Source: Plenodomus lindquistii
Taxonomy: Eukaryota > Ascomycota > Dothideomycetes > Pleosporales > Leptosphaeriaceae
Reading direction: 5' to 3'
Length of the DNA stretch: 64,000 nucleotides
Assembly (NCBI GenBank): GCA_025504975.1
Contig: JANUWI010000003.1
Span: 868,001-932,000 of the forward strand
In this document: positions 1-10,504 of the stretch, one piece after another
Layout: every line of letters begins with the position of its first letter
How positions within the stretch are numbered: the first letter of the stretch is position 1
Program-made: the position numbers and the translations under genes
The notes under the pieces: model-generated
Told to the model about the DNA's origin: nothing
The model's database searches: none
What the model saw: only the letters and a program-made list of their open reading frames with translations

Positions 1-490
1 CACGGGACGGATGGGCTGCCCGCACCTCTTGACTCTTGAGCGACTAGAGTACAGTCCCCCGCCGTCCCGCCGTCCCATCTTGCCCGCTGAATCGCGCGCA
101 TCCTTTGGCGTCCATGTATCTGTAACCGGCCGTTGTCGGTTGATCTTTGTTGCGACGGGCCAAGCATCTCGAAGCGCCCACCATCCCAGGAGCAGGCGCC
201 CGCGTAACTCTGACCTGGGCTGACTGCGACTGCGACTGCGACTGCGACTGCGACTGCGACTGCGACTACGACTACGACTGCGCTGCAACGACCGCCTGCG
301 AGCCCCAATCCCGCCGCCGCCGCCGCTGCCTTGGAGTCGCCATCGTTTGGTAGCTTGGACGTGGCTAGCGCAGGGTCGCGCGCTCGAGGAAAGCGGCAGC
401 ACAGCACGCGGTGCCGAGCTGTGGACATTTCGTCATGTCCGCAGGCTGCTCACGCCCATCTGAGGAGCAACAGAGCCTGCCGGCCCCCCA
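1..490. promoter_or_regulatory. Upstream region and probable 5' leader of the BCK1-like MAPKKK
   Basis: This is a GC-rich stretch with no convincing coding sequence before the MAPKKK reading frame. It contains the TGCGAC hexamer array listed separately. The short open frames here exist because the sequence is GC-rich and repetitive; none resembles a known protein. I infer promoter and 5' leader from position only. Confidence 0.5.
221..285 (+). repeat. (TGCGAC)n hexanucleotide array
   Basis: About nine tandem copies of the hexamer tgcgac, the last ones degenerating to tacgac, lie about 210 bases upstream of the first MAPKKK start codon. The unit length is a multiple of three, so frames stay open through it, but no start, stop or flanking conservation supports translation. 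It is a likely length-variable microsatellite in the leader. Confidence 0.85.
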
Positions 491-3400
491 ATGAATGAGG
501 AGCCTCGACAGGACCGATCGCCGCGCGACCCAGCCAGTCTGCTGCTACCCGAGATCCCCAGCGTCACCTCTGCGCTGACCCCGTCGCTTCTGGCGCCCTT
601 GGGCAGTGCCTTGGGCCCGCCATACCCCCTCTTGTCGCCCGCTGGAGCAGGAGCTGGCACCGCGCACTCGACGAGTCCTCGCGGACGGGCGCACACGGTC
701 GCAGACCCCCAGCCCATCCAGCGCTCGCAGGGCTACCTCCACGCCCACGCCCACACCCACGCCCACGCCCACGCCCACGCCCACGCCCACGCCCACGCCC
801 ACGCCCACGCCCACACCCCCAACACGCCCGCCGCCATGCACTACATACCAGGCCCGCCGCCGCCGCAGCAGCAGTCGTCAACGCCCGGCGCTGGCCAGCA
901 CATTGCCCTGCCTCCCCCGCCGCCGCGCCCCACGGCCTACAACAACAACCTCGGCGGCATCTCCCTCCCGCCGCCTCCCCACACCAACAACCAATGGGGA
1001 CCCCCGCGACCGCAGTACCCGCAGACCAACGCCGGCGGATACGACCCCGGTCAATATCGCAACTACTCTCACAACATCCCCCCTCCGCCGGGCCCGCCTC
1101 CTCCCCAGCCGCAGCACGACCGCGAGTACAGCGGGCTGACGTCTGCCACCTACATCCCTGGCGGCGAGTCGTTTGGACCAGGCGTGGGCATCCCGCCGTT
1201 GCACTCGAGCAGGCAGTATGCCGAGCCCTCGACCTTCTACCGCGACGACAGCTACTCTGCAAGCAACGACGGCCCCGCGCTGGGCTTTCCCACCCTCCAC
1301 GACAGCGTCCAGAGCGTGCAGTATGGCACCAACAATGGCTACAACGTGCCGCCCACGCCCAGTGGCCGCAGCCATCTCAACATACCCACAGACCGCGCCC
1401 AAGGCTATGATTCGCCGGGCCCACCCACTGCCACCATGCACAATCCCATGCCGCAGAACCACGAGAGTGTCTTCCACCGCCCCGAGAGCAACGGCACCAC
1501 ACCCATCTCCCCACACGACGCCTCGCTCATGTGGCCAGCCGAGCGCGTTCAACAGTGGCTCGCCAGCAACGGCTTTTCACGGGACTGGCAGGAGACGTTC
1601 AAGACACTGGGGTTGGAGGGATCCCGCTTCTTGGACATTGGAAAGGGACATGGTACAAAGGGCAATGTGGGCATGATGCACCAAGTCATCTTTCCACAAC
1701 TAGCCAAGCAATGCACCGCGAGTGGCATTGGCTGGGACCAGGCCAGGGAACGAGACGAAGGCCGCAAACTTCGCCGACTGATTCGCTCTATTGTTGAGAC
1801 AGGCAGCTCCAGCAACGCTCGACCACACCGAGCCGATACAGGCCTAACACTGGTGAGTGCTGGGACTGAGGGCACCGTGGAGAATTCGCCATACATTAAC
1901 TCGCGCATGGACTTTGGATCAACGCCCACCACAGCTGGCAATGGCGAAGAAAGCCCTGGCCGACAGCTGCTCGTACACTCACCTGGCGCAGGCGCGAATC
2001 AACCCATGCGCATCTCTACACAGCGCGTGTTTACCGTCCCAGGTCTCGGAACCACCCCAGACTTCTCAGAAGGCCCCGCCCGCAGCGCCTACTCGAAAGA
2101 GGTCTTGCGTGACTTGGAACCCAAGCAGAAGAAGCACAGTCCCAACGTTTCGGGTGACTTTGCTCCATCGTCTCTTGGTAACAATAACTTCCGGCAAGCG
2201 AGTCCTCAACACAGCCCTGGCCTCTCTTCTGCGCGCCCTGCTACCAACAGCGGTCAGAACAGTGCCGGCTTGAACAATTCTGGGCGCTACTACAACCACA
2301 TTCGCGGCAACAGCTCAGATACGAATTTGTCCACCACGGCAAACTATCCTGGCTCAGGGCCGCCCTCAGGGAGATCTTTTGTCGAAGGTCGATCCGAAAG
2401 TCGAAACGAAAACAGGAAGAACGGGTACGAAGGTTCTCGTCCTAGTACGGGGCTGTCACATTACAATACTGGAGATGTACCATTGAGCGCGAATGAACAC
2501 AAGAAAGGCTTCTTCAACAAGATCATGGGCCATCGAGGGAGGAAGGAGAATCAACCATCACCAGATGATACCAGTCTCGACTCGCCTACTAGCCCTGCAA
2601 GCCACCGCAACCTTCCTGGTGGTTCTCTGTTTGGCAAGCCAGGAATGAACTCGAGTGACACCTCTCTGAACGAACGACCGCCCTCAAGACGATCCGCCCA
2701 AGCTGAGGCAGACAACCGAGCTGCTGTTCAGAGACGAGCACCAGCACGCGAGGAACGTAAATTTGCCTTTGTAACGCCTGATGGCTGGAACTACCGTCTC
2801 GTGGATGTAACAAACGTCGACTCAGCTGCGGCCTTGCGTGCGCTGTGCTGCGAAGAACTCAGCCACGGTCTCAGCCAGATCCCGGGTGTGGAGCTCCATC
2901 TTACGCTACCAGGCCAGACTGATCATGAAGATCCACTCTCTGATTCGAAGCTACTCAAAGCTCGTTCCTACTATGGAAATCGCACCGGAGAACTCAAGAT
3001 ATTCGTCAAGATCCCACCCACAGGTCTCAACATCACCGTTCCAGAAGCAGTGACAAACAAAGCTACCCATGAGGGCAACTACACTCATCTGAACACTGAT
3101 CCAGATTCCCCAGGTGTAAAGTCTGGCGAATCCACATTAGTACCTAAGGAAACTGCGGCTCTTCGTGAAGCAATAAAGAAGATTGAGCCGATGCCTGAGA
3201 TAGTCACTGTACCATCAAGCAGCGACGGTAGACCCGAGCAATCACCCTGGGGTCCTAGTGACGAGCCGAATGAAATGTCAGAATCGGAGCGTCGAAGACT
3301 CCTGGAAATTGCTGCAGAAGAACATCGCAAGGAGATGAAGCGGAAGCAAGATGAATATCTCAAGGGTCGTCAGAACAGGCTCAAGGGTCGTAGCCCAGAT

Positions 3401-5938
3401 CTCAACTCTTCGAACGACAGTATCAGCATTCACGGAGTGGGCATCATCGACTTTGATGAACCGCGTAATTCTCCATATGATGAGATCAGGAAGCCTTTCG
3501 AAGACAAGCACAAGCCCAAGCAGCTGGTACCTTTGAGAGAACCACCGCCTGTTCCAGCAGACACCAGCACTCTACTCAAAGCTAATTCTCTGTCAAGAGC
3601 AAAGAATCGAACATCGTGGCCAGAAGGCGATGATGGAAATCCTAAACGACGCTCGACAGAGTCAACAAGCGACAAGCGAAAGGCGATACCGCAAGGACCC
3701 AGCGGACTGTCGAATATTGCGGCTGCTATCATAGGCGCCGGAACGATTGGCGCTGGAGTTGGAGCCGCGAACAAGGCGCCTCCTAAGCCTCCACCAAAGG
3801 ACGAAGTCTCACCAGAGAGTGTGCGTCCATCACAGGCTATGCTGAAGGACATGGGATTTGCAGAATCAGGCCGAGATAGTCCAGGTGGGTCACCCCGAAG
3901 CGCTGGTGAGCTCACCATGAGCAAAGGCAATGTACCGTTCAGAATTCCTGACTATGTTCAAGACTTATTAGACGACATCTCTCCTGAGAAACCGAATCTC
4001 ACTCTGACGATGCCACGTCCGCGTAATCCTTCAGTTTCCCAGCCGGATGAGAATCGTCCACGTACGCCAGAACTGAGTCCTCATTCAGCACGACCTCCTG
4101 TGGAGTCGGTGCTGAGTCGAGAACCGTCAAGAGTCTCGGTGTACGGCCCGACACATGATTTCGAAGAGGCGAACGTATCATTTATCACCAGGTCACCGAA
4201 TCTGGATCCTGTAGATTCATCAGACGACGACTCTGATGATGGGCTGTTCGCTGCTCCATTGGCACGTGCAGAGCCAGTCACTCCTGCCAAAAGCATGCCA
4301 CTACAAAGAAGCGGCTCACGCAGCCAACGACCAAGTCTCAAACTCAAAACATCAAGGTCAAAGAACTGTCTGGCTCAGCCACCAGAGAAGTCAGCACAGC
4401 AAAGCGCAACTGGTGATTACGAGTCACAACCAAGCGATTGGCACCCTGAATCAGCAGCATCAGCTACCTGGACCGACTCGCCTGATGAGACCAATCGTTT
4501 CTCCCGACGTGAATCATTTGCCAGCGATGTGTGGGCGAACCGTCCTCCAGCTGAGGCACTTGTGGAACACCTCGACGAGCTCTTCCCCAATGTCAACCTC
4601 GATCAACCCATGCTTGAGGAAGAAGAGTCCGACGCAACAACTGACCCAGCTAGTGACTCCTCCAAGGAAGCACGATCTAGTCCTGCATCCTCTTTTGAAG
4701 AGAACCCGGTTCCGCCTCAGCCTCTCGCCCGTGGCAAGGCAGGACTGCAATCCATCGCACAGCGTAACATGAGGAAATCTGGTGCAGGCCTCGGGCGCAC
4801 AAAGTCTATTCGTGAAGTTGTCAAGTCGCAGTACCAGCCGCTTGAGAAGCGGCCTATGCCAGGTCAAGGATCGGGCGCAGCAGGACCATCGCGCGTGGCA
4901 ACGCTCCGCAACGGAGGCGACATTGTACGACGGAAGTCGACCAAAATGTTCCACGCCAACATTCAGCAAGTCAAACCGCCTCGAGGATCGCGTCTCATCC
5001 AGCTCGAGACTATCCCACAAGATCATATTCCTTTACCCTCACGCCAGCCAACCTTTAAATGGATGAAGGGTCAACTCATCGGCAAAGGTACATTCGGCCG
5101 TGTATATCTCGGTATGAACATCACAACCGGAGAGCTCATCGCCGTCAAGCAAGTCGAAGTCAACGCCAAAGCCGCTGGCTCCGACAAAGACAAGATCAAA
5201 GAACTCGTCAAATCCCTCGACCAAGAAATCGACACGATGCAGCATCTCGACCACCCCAACATTGTGCAATATCTCGGTTGCGAACGCAAGGAATACAGCA
5301 TCTCCATTTTTCTCGAATATATTTCCGGTGGCAGCGTAGGCTCCTGCATCCGCAAGCACGGCAAATTTGAAGAATCCGTCGTCTCCTCTCTGACCCGGCA
5401 AACCCTCCTAGGACTCTCCTATCTCCATCGCGAAGGCATCCTGCACCGCGATCTCAAAGCCGACAACATCCTCCTCGATCTCGACGGGACGTGCAAAATC
5501 TCCGACTTCGGCATCTCAAAAAAGACGGACAACATCTACGGCAACGACGTAACCAACAGCATGCAAGGCTCCGTCTTCTGGATGGCCCCCGAAGTCATCC
5601 GCTCCCAAGGGCAAGGCTACAGCGCAAAAGTCGACATCTGGTCTCTCGGCTGCGTAGTGCTGGAAATGTTTGCCGGCAAGCGGCCCTGGAGCAAAGAAGA
5701 AGCTATTGGTGCCATTTACAAACTCGGTAGCTTGAACCAGGCGCCTCCTATTCCAGAGGATGTGAGTAGAGTTATTGGAGTTGAGGGCCTGAGCTTCATG
5801 TATGATTGCTTTACGATTGATCCGACGGAACGGCCGACGGCGGAGACGTTGCTCAGAGCGCCGTTTTGCTTTAGCGATCCGAATTATAATTTCTTGGATA
5901 CGGAGCTTTATGCTAAGATTAGGGGGGCTTTTCAGTAG
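491..5938 (+). CDS. BCK1: BCK1-type MAP kinase kinase kinase of the cell wall integrity pathway
   Basis: This is a single uninterrupted frame of 1815 codons. A SAM-like domain lies near residues 347-405 and a Ras-association/ubiquitin-like domain near 755-840. A long Ser/Pro-rich disordered middle follows. A C-terminal protein kinase starts near residue 1522, with glycine loop GKGTFGRVYLG, catalytic HRDLKADN, DFG and MAPE. This order and the kinase sequence fit the Bck1/BckA/Mik1 family, which phosphorylates the MKK acting upstream of the Slt2/Mps1 MAP kinase downstream of Pkc1. The start is uncertain. The first ATG (491) would add a proline-rich leader and a His-Ala run, while the ATG at 836 has a good context (gccgccATG) and begins MHYIPGPPPP, which looks more like a family N-terminus. 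The gene converges with the TGS1 homolog downstream. Confidence 0.93.
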   Translation: MNEEPRQDRSPRDPASLLLPEIPSVTSALTPSLLAPLGSALGPPYPLLSPAGAGAGTAHSTSPRGRAHTVADPQPIQRSQGYLHAHAHTHAHAHAHAHAHAHAHAHAHTPNTPAAMHYIPGPPPPQQQSSTPGAGQHIALPPPPPRPTAYNNNLGGISLPPPPHTNNQWGPPRPQYPQTNAGGYDPGQYRNYSHNIPPPPGPPPPQPQHDREYSGLTSATYIPGGESFGPGVGIPPLHSSRQYAEPSTFYRDDSYSASNDGPALGFPTLHDSVQSVQYGTNNGYNVPPTPSGRSHLNIPTDRAQGYDSPGPPTATMHNPMPQNHESVFHRPESNGTTPISPHDASLMWPAERVQQWLASNGFSRDWQETFKTLGLEGSRFLDIGKGHGTKGNVGMMHQVIFPQLAKQCTASGIGWDQARERDEGRKLRRLIRSIVETGSSSNARPHRADTGLTLVSAGTEGTVENSPYINSRMDFGSTPTTAGNGEESPGRQLLVHSPGAGANQPMRISTQRVFTVPGLGTTPDFSEGPARSAYSKEVLRDLEPKQKKHSPNVSGDFAPSSLGNNNFRQASPQHSPGLSSARPATNSGQNSAGLNNSGRYYNHIRGNSSDTNLSTTANYPGSGPPSGRSFVEGRSESRNENRKNGYEGSRPSTGLSHYNTGDVPLSANEHKKGFFNKIMGHRGRKENQPSPDDTSLDSPTSPASHRNLPGGSLFGKPGMNSSDTSLNERPPSRRSAQAEADNRAAVQRRAPAREERKFAFVTPDGWNYRLVDVTNVDSAAALRALCCEELSHGLSQIPGVELHLTLPGQTDHEDPLSDSKLLKARSYYGNRTGELKIFVKIPPTGLNITVPEAVTNKATHEGNYTHLNTDPDSPGVKSGESTLVPKETAALREAIKKIEPMPEIVTVPSSSDGRPEQSPWGPSDEPNEMSESERRRLLEIAAEEHRKEMKRKQDEYLKGRQNRLKGRSPDLNSSNDSISIHGVGIIDFDEPRNSPYDEIRKPFEDKHKPKQLVPLREPPPVPADTSTLLKANSLSRAKNRTSWPEGDDGNPKRRSTESTSDKRKAIPQGPSGLSNIAAAIIGAGTIGAGVGAANKAPPKPPPKDEVSPESVRPSQAMLKDMGFAESGRDSPGGSPRSAGELTMSKGNVPFRIPDYVQDLLDDISPEKPNLTLTMPRPRNPSVSQPDENRPRTPELSPHSARPPVESVLSREPSRVSVYGPTHDFEEANVSFITRSPNLDPVDSSDDDSDDGLFAAPLARAEPVTPAKSMPLQRSGSRSQRPSLKLKTSRSKNCLAQPPEKSAQQSATGDYESQPSDWHPESAASATWTDSPDETNRFSRRESFASDVWANRPPAEALVEHLDELFPNVNLDQPMLEEEESDATTDPASDSSKEARSSPASSFEENPVPPQPLARGKAGLQSIAQRNMRKSGAGLGRTKSIREVVKSQYQPLEKRPMPGQGSGAAGPSRVATLRNGGDIVRRKSTKMFHANIQQVKPPRGSRLIQLETIPQDHIPLPSRQPTFKWMKGQLIGKGTFGRVYLGMNITTGELIAVKQVEVNAKAAGSDKDKIKELVKSLDQEIDTMQHLDHPNIVQYLGCERKEYSISIFLEYISGGSVGSCIRKHGKFEESVVSSLTRQTLLGLSYLHREGILHRDLKADNILLDLDGTCKISDFGISKKTDNIYGNDVTNSMQGSVFWMAPEVIRSQGQGYSAKVDIWSLGCVVLEMFAGKRPWSKEEAIGAIYKLGSLNQAPPIPEDVSRVIGVEGLSFMYDCFTIDPTERPTAETLLRAPFCFSDPNYNFLDTELYAKIRGAFQ
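738..816 (+). repeat. (CACGCC)n hexamer array, His-Ala codon repeat if translated
   Basis: About thirteen tandem copies of cacgcc, with occasional cacacc, lie between the two candidate starts (491 and 836) of the MAPKKK gene. In the + frame it would encode alternating His-Ala. Several other frames are also open across it, so openness alone is not evidence of translation. Such arrays are prone to length change. Confidence 0.88.
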
Positions 5939-6167
5939 GGGGGGTGGATGTTTTGAGTTGCAGGAGGGAGGGAGGTGGGGGGGAAGGAAAGGAAAAGGAA
6001 AAAGAAAAAGGCGGACGGGAAGGGAGAAAGGTTATGATATATGTATAGGTTATATACCCGTGTTTTTGCGCATTTGGACTGTTTTGTGCCTCGTACGGAT
6101 TGTATGTGTGTGTTTGTTTGTGGATTTGTGGGGGATGGTATGGATCGTGAAGATGAGGATTTGTTCA

Positions 6168-7319
6168 TCATGGTGCAGTTTCCGCCGTCTCTTCTTCTTC
6201 TTCTTCCGCTACGTCGAATTCGAAGCCGCCAAAGTACACACATAGAGCCTATGGACATGTTAGCAAGCTCAATACTATTTTTAAAGACTATCTCCGAACA
6301 TACCTTACTCGCGCCCATGATGGCATAATGCGCAACCTCGAGTTTCTTGCCCCCTTCCTCGTTGTCGTCGCCATACCGCGCAATCTGGTTGAGATCCGAG
6401 TTTCGCGGCAGATACAAGACAAGTTCCTTGGTGTACTTTATAAAACTGGTGTAGAGTTTGTGGAGATTGTAGGGTTCCATGGTGGTCAGGTCGAATATGT
6501 CTGAGGCGCCATATGTTGTGCCTAACATGTCCCTCGTTAGCACATGGCATGTCAACCCCACCTCATATATCTGACACCCCACCAAGCGCAATCAACAACG
6601 AATGATCGGAAGTGACGAAAAGAAAAAAAAACAAAGAACAAACTCACCGCCCCACGGCGGACTAGCAAACACCACCACCCCGGGCGTCCCCCTAAACCTC
6701 TCCATAACCTCGAAGCAATCCCCCTGCAGCCAAAAAATCTTCCCCGCAACACCATATAGCTCTGCATTATGCTTTGCGCACTGCAGCGTCTTGGCGTCCT
6801 TTTCAATAGCGAAGACGCGGGACCAGCGGCCCGAGCGTGCAAGCGCTATTGCGTTGCCGCCTACGCCTGCGAAGGCGTCGATGATGGTGGTGCTGGTTTT
6901 GGGGGCGGATTCGGAAATGTGTGCTGCGATTTTGCTGTAGGTGGGGGGGGGGGGATGTTAGTTGGTATGGAGAGGAGAGGAAGGGGTAGGGTAATGAATG
7001 GATGGGGGTTGCAGCTAAAGGGCGCGTATTACGTCCTTGAGGTAGCAATGTGAAGTTCATGTGTGGTGGGTGAGGTGGAGATGTACTTTGCGATTGGTTC
7101 TGGGGTCACGCCGAACCAGGCGTCTGAGGTCATCCAGATTCCTTCATCGTATTTGGACCAGATTTTGAAGCGCTGGAACCAGTATCTTTGGGGGTGTTGT
7201 TGTTAGTGGAGAGTCTCGAGGGGGGGAAGAAATGGGCTTTCTTACTTTTTCAAGTGTTCAGGGAATTGGTCGACGTGGGACCATTGGTGGATGCCGGTTT
7301 CCTTTGGGCTGTCGGCCAT
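6168..7319 (-). CDS. TGS1: Trimethylguanosine synthase (cap hypermethylase)
   Basis: Rebuilt as five exons: 7319-7246, 7185-7087, 6934-6648, 6521-6304 and 6248-6168, all with GT/AG borders and matching phase, giving 252 residues. The SAM-binding motif is FAGVGGNAIALA and the catalytic motif is SPPWGG followed by TTYGASDIFDL, which is characteristic of Tgs1. The family converts the m7G cap of snRNAs and snoRNAs to trimethylguanosine in the nucleus or nucleolus, using S-adenosylmethionine. The length is close to fungal Tgs1, which lacks the long N-terminal extension of animals. The C-terminus ends in a Glu run. It is divergent with the GRASP gene, 373 bases away, and its 3' end faces the MAPKKK gene 229 bases away. 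Confidence 0.93.
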
Positions 7320-7692
7320 TTGAGTGGGGTTTGGAGCAGCTTAGTCGGTTGGGTGCTTGTCTTGGAACGGTCACTCTTGTCAATGTTGTTGTGGTGATTT
7401 TAATGTGTGATCGCGTTCATGAATTGAGACAGTGAGTGAAGCAATGCTTGAGGCTGATTGATAGAGAAAGGAAACTAGTCACTAGCCCTGCTATTTTGAG
7501 CCTAGCGCGTAATTGTGTGACTGCCTGCTGCTGTGGTAGTAGTAAAGCAAGGAATGTAGGAGGTTTGATCAAAGAGACCTCACAATCTTTGAATCTTCTC
7601 CAAGACTCTTCTGCAAATATCAGACAGAGTTGCATGTTCACCAGCATCGAGCATTCTCATCCCTCCCCTACTAGCGTCGTCGCCCTAAAGCT
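7320..7692. promoter_or_regulatory. Shared divergent upstream region of TGS1 and GRH1 homologs
   Basis: 373 bases separate the two outward-facing start codons. I see no gene in it. By position it must hold both promoters and leaders; no specific element was recognised. Confidence 0.5.
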
Positions 7693-9169
7693 ATGGCCAC
7701 CTCTAGATACCAACTCCAGCAACACCACCAAAGCCAGCTGTCCCAAACAACCCCAGACTCATCGACAACACAACCGCGCATCATGACCAGCATGTTCGGC
7801 GCCCTCAATCGCTTCATATCGCGGCTTGACGCTGCGCCGCTGGATAACCAGCAGTCTACGACGAATGGCGCGTATGGCTTCCAAGTGCTTAGGAATGCGA
7901 ACCAGGAAGTGCCACTGGAGCCATGGTTTGATTTTGTTATTGGGATCAATGGACGGACGATTGTAGGTTTATCTTTGAGATGGGATGGGTCGTGAGAGGG
8001 AAGGGCGGGTGAGGAGACAAAAGTAGTGGGCTAATACTAAACTCAGGACAATCCTGACCCCTCGCTTTTTGCGACGGAAGTCAGGAACTGTGCGGGGACT
8101 ACGATCAGTCTGGGGGTATTCAGTGCAAAGGTGAGTTGCGATGCACTTCTAGTTCACAGTGCTCTATCAGCGTTCTTGTCGTATCCGTTCTGTTTCTGCG
8201 TCACGGCTTTGGTTACGAAATCGGCATCAATCATTATTATTTCCACTATTTAAACATCATCTACAAGACTGAACCTTTGTAGGGTCAAAAGATTCGCGAG
8301 GTCTATCTGTCGATCCCGGCCGACAAGCCTACTCTTGGTGTGTCTCTGCAGTGGTCCCCTCTGTCCATCGCAGAAGATGTCTGGCACATTCTCGATGTCA
8401 TTCCCAACTCTCCCGCCGATGTAGCAGGACTACTTCCCTACGGCGACTATGTGATTGGGAGTCCCGAAGGTCTTGTTCGTGGCGAGTCTGGCCTAGGCGA
8501 ACTCGTTGAAGACGTGAGTCATATGACCTTTCGCTTTGAAAAATCTTTGAATTGACAGGGACGACGCAGTTTCTCAACCGTCCCTTGCGTTTATACGTTT
8601 ACAATCACGAGTACGACGTCACACGGCCTGTCACCATCACTCCAACACGCACCTGGGGCGGCGAGGGCGCTCTAGGCTGCGTCCTTGGATTTGGCGCGTT
8701 ACACCGCATCCCCCCATCTCTTGAGGAACCGCCCCAAGCACCCGGTGAAACGCTATTCTCGACTGATAGTCACCCCACTTCCTTTGACGAGAAGCGACCC
8801 TTGATTACAGGATCTCCTGCCCCACCTGCGCAGATAGGTGCGCCTGCTGAACTGTTTGTCCCGGCTAATATGGCGCTACCGTCAAAGTCGCCTCCACCAC
8901 CCAGTGGAGGTCCGCCGAAGAGGAAGGGTAGGGCGCATCATGTGGTTAGTCCCGCGGGTGGCGGCGGGCTGGATGACTATTTCAAGGAAGGCGAGCAGAA
9001 GAGTCAAGAAGAAGACTATGCGCCAAAGAAGGGTGGCGGTGTGCCCCCACCGCCTAGAGTGGGTGGACCGCCCAGGGCAGGACCACCACCGAAGAGTGCA
9101 ACACCTGTTCCTGGTGACGAGACCTCTAATGCGCAGCCGGCTGGTGAGGCTGAGGTAGAAGCAGCATGA
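7693..9169 (+). CDS. GRH1: GRASP55/65-family Golgi stacking / unconventional secretion protein
   Basis: Four exons: 7693-7962, 8047-8130, 8283-8513 and 8570-9169 (394 residues from the first ATG). Two consecutive GRASP PDZ-like domains fill roughly residues 34-230, including [20 protein letters not shown] and the second-domain [16 protein letters not shown] Pro/Gly-rich tail follows, as in the family. GRASP proteins tether early-secretory and Golgi membranes; yeast Grh1 acts at the ER-Golgi interface and in unconventional secretion. The ATG at 7792 would give [12 protein letters not shown], the typical family N-terminus and amphipathic membrane-binding helix, so that start may be the true one. 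The last acceptor is at 8569 (gacgcag), not at the nearer cag at 8558, because only the former restores [12 protein letters not shown]. Confidence 0.92.
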
Positions 9170-9256
9170 AGAAACCTGCATGTATCTTCTGGGTGTCAGC
9201 AACGTAGTCAGGACCACAATAACACATATCAACATACCTTAGTCAAGCAAACTCAT

Positions 9257-9565
9257 CTACTCATCTCCCACTCCTAATTCTTCTCTGAACCGACTAATTC
9301 TCCTCTGCTTTCTCTCTGCAAAGCTTCCTTCTCCATCTGAGCTTGACCCGCTCCTCGGCTTTGCCAACTCTTTGTCGTCACCTTCCGTGAATGAGTCCAT
9401 GCGGATGGGTGTCTCGTTGGGACGCTTGACAGTGATACTGCCTTCCTTGCGGCCGCTGACGACTTGGAACGATGAGGTCTCTGGCGAAGTAGGCGATGAC
9501 GTCGGAGAAGAGGAGGGTGAGATGGCAGTCTTGATTTTGGTAGTAAGGTTGCGTAGTAGAGGCAT
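9257..9565 (-). CDS. Small Ser/Lys-rich protein of unknown function (102 aa)
   Basis: An ATG-initiated frame of 102 codons facing the GRASP gene. It starts MPLLRNLTTKIKTA, has a Ser/Thr/Pro stretch near residues 15-30, then VVSGRKEGSITVKRP and a basic ERKQRRISRFREELG end. Its composition is amino-acid balanced, unlike shadow frames of GC-rich DNA. No domain, signal peptide or membrane segment is visible. Upstream of the ATG the frame soon stops, so the start is reasonable if it is one exon. I do not recognise the family. It could instead be the last exon of a longer gene. Confidence 0.6.
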   Translation of the reverse strand: MPLLRNLTTKIKTAISPSSSPTSSPTSPETSSFQVVSGRKEGSITVKRPNETPIRMDSFTEGDDKELAKPRSGSSSDGEGSFAERKQRRISRFREELGVGDE

Positions 9566-10473
9566 ATTGGCGACTTGGTGTGTATTCGCCGGCTAAGATG
9601 TCGTATTGTATATCTTTAATGAAGTCTCGAGCGCAAGCAGACGATAACATGTAATCCGCGGTGAGAAAGGTTGAAAAAGATCCAGGTCGGGGTCGTGTGA
9701 CGTTGAAAATCGATGATGTGTATTCTTCTTTACCCGGTGTCCTGCATTCACTATCCAACCCTTCCCTCACAGGGCAATCAGAAAACGAATGAAATCCAAA
9801 AAGAAAAAAACCATCCTCAACACAAACCACGAGCAGCTACTACACTATATAGATAGCCATAGTTCCCCACCACCCACCCCCTTCTTCCCTTCCCACCGCT
9901 CCCTCAACGGGAAACCAATCTAAACACAGCAGAAACGCGAACACTACGTCGGACCCCTGGCTCCCTCCTCCACAAACCCGTCCCAGCCAAGCCACCAACC
10001 CAATAACCCACTGCAGTAGCTCAGTAGCTCAAACCACACACCCGCAACGCCATACCTAAACGCCTGTGCCCAACTCATGCGCCAGACATTCTAGACCACA
10101 TGTGGGTCGGGGAAGTGGCGCTAGCCAGTGTAGAGCCACGCGACCGTCTGCCGATCGTTTGTCGGTACCTGGGCCGTCGCACGACGAGCAGAGAGAGGGA
10201 GGGACGGATGGCGGTGGGTGGATCTGCACCCATAGTCTAGAGTAGGTAGGGAAAGGGGGTGGTTGTCACGCGTACAGCTTCGTCATGGCAATTTTTGGCT
10301 TACAGTATCATATTGCACATGACAGTAGAGTTAGGTAGATTGAGTATAGTATGCATGTATGAGCGCGTCGTGGCTGCAAGGCAAATGCATTTCCCACAAG
10401 GGGCACCTACCTACATACATGTCTGCACCGAGCAAAAAACTCCCCGTACGTATGTACAACATTAACGGTCAGC

Positions 10474-10504
<31 letters not shown>

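Noticed and set aside
545..1552. Long open frames on the minus strand and in other + frames over the MAPKKK N-terminus
   Set aside because: They are by-products of GC-rich hexamer repeats and of strong codon bias in the real gene; their translations are Gly/Val/Arg-rich without domains.
1853..1934. Possible intron (gtgagt...cacag) in the MAPKKK gene
   Set aside because: Its length of 82 is not a multiple of three and the unspliced frame stays open with plausible protein sequence, so splicing would break the frame.
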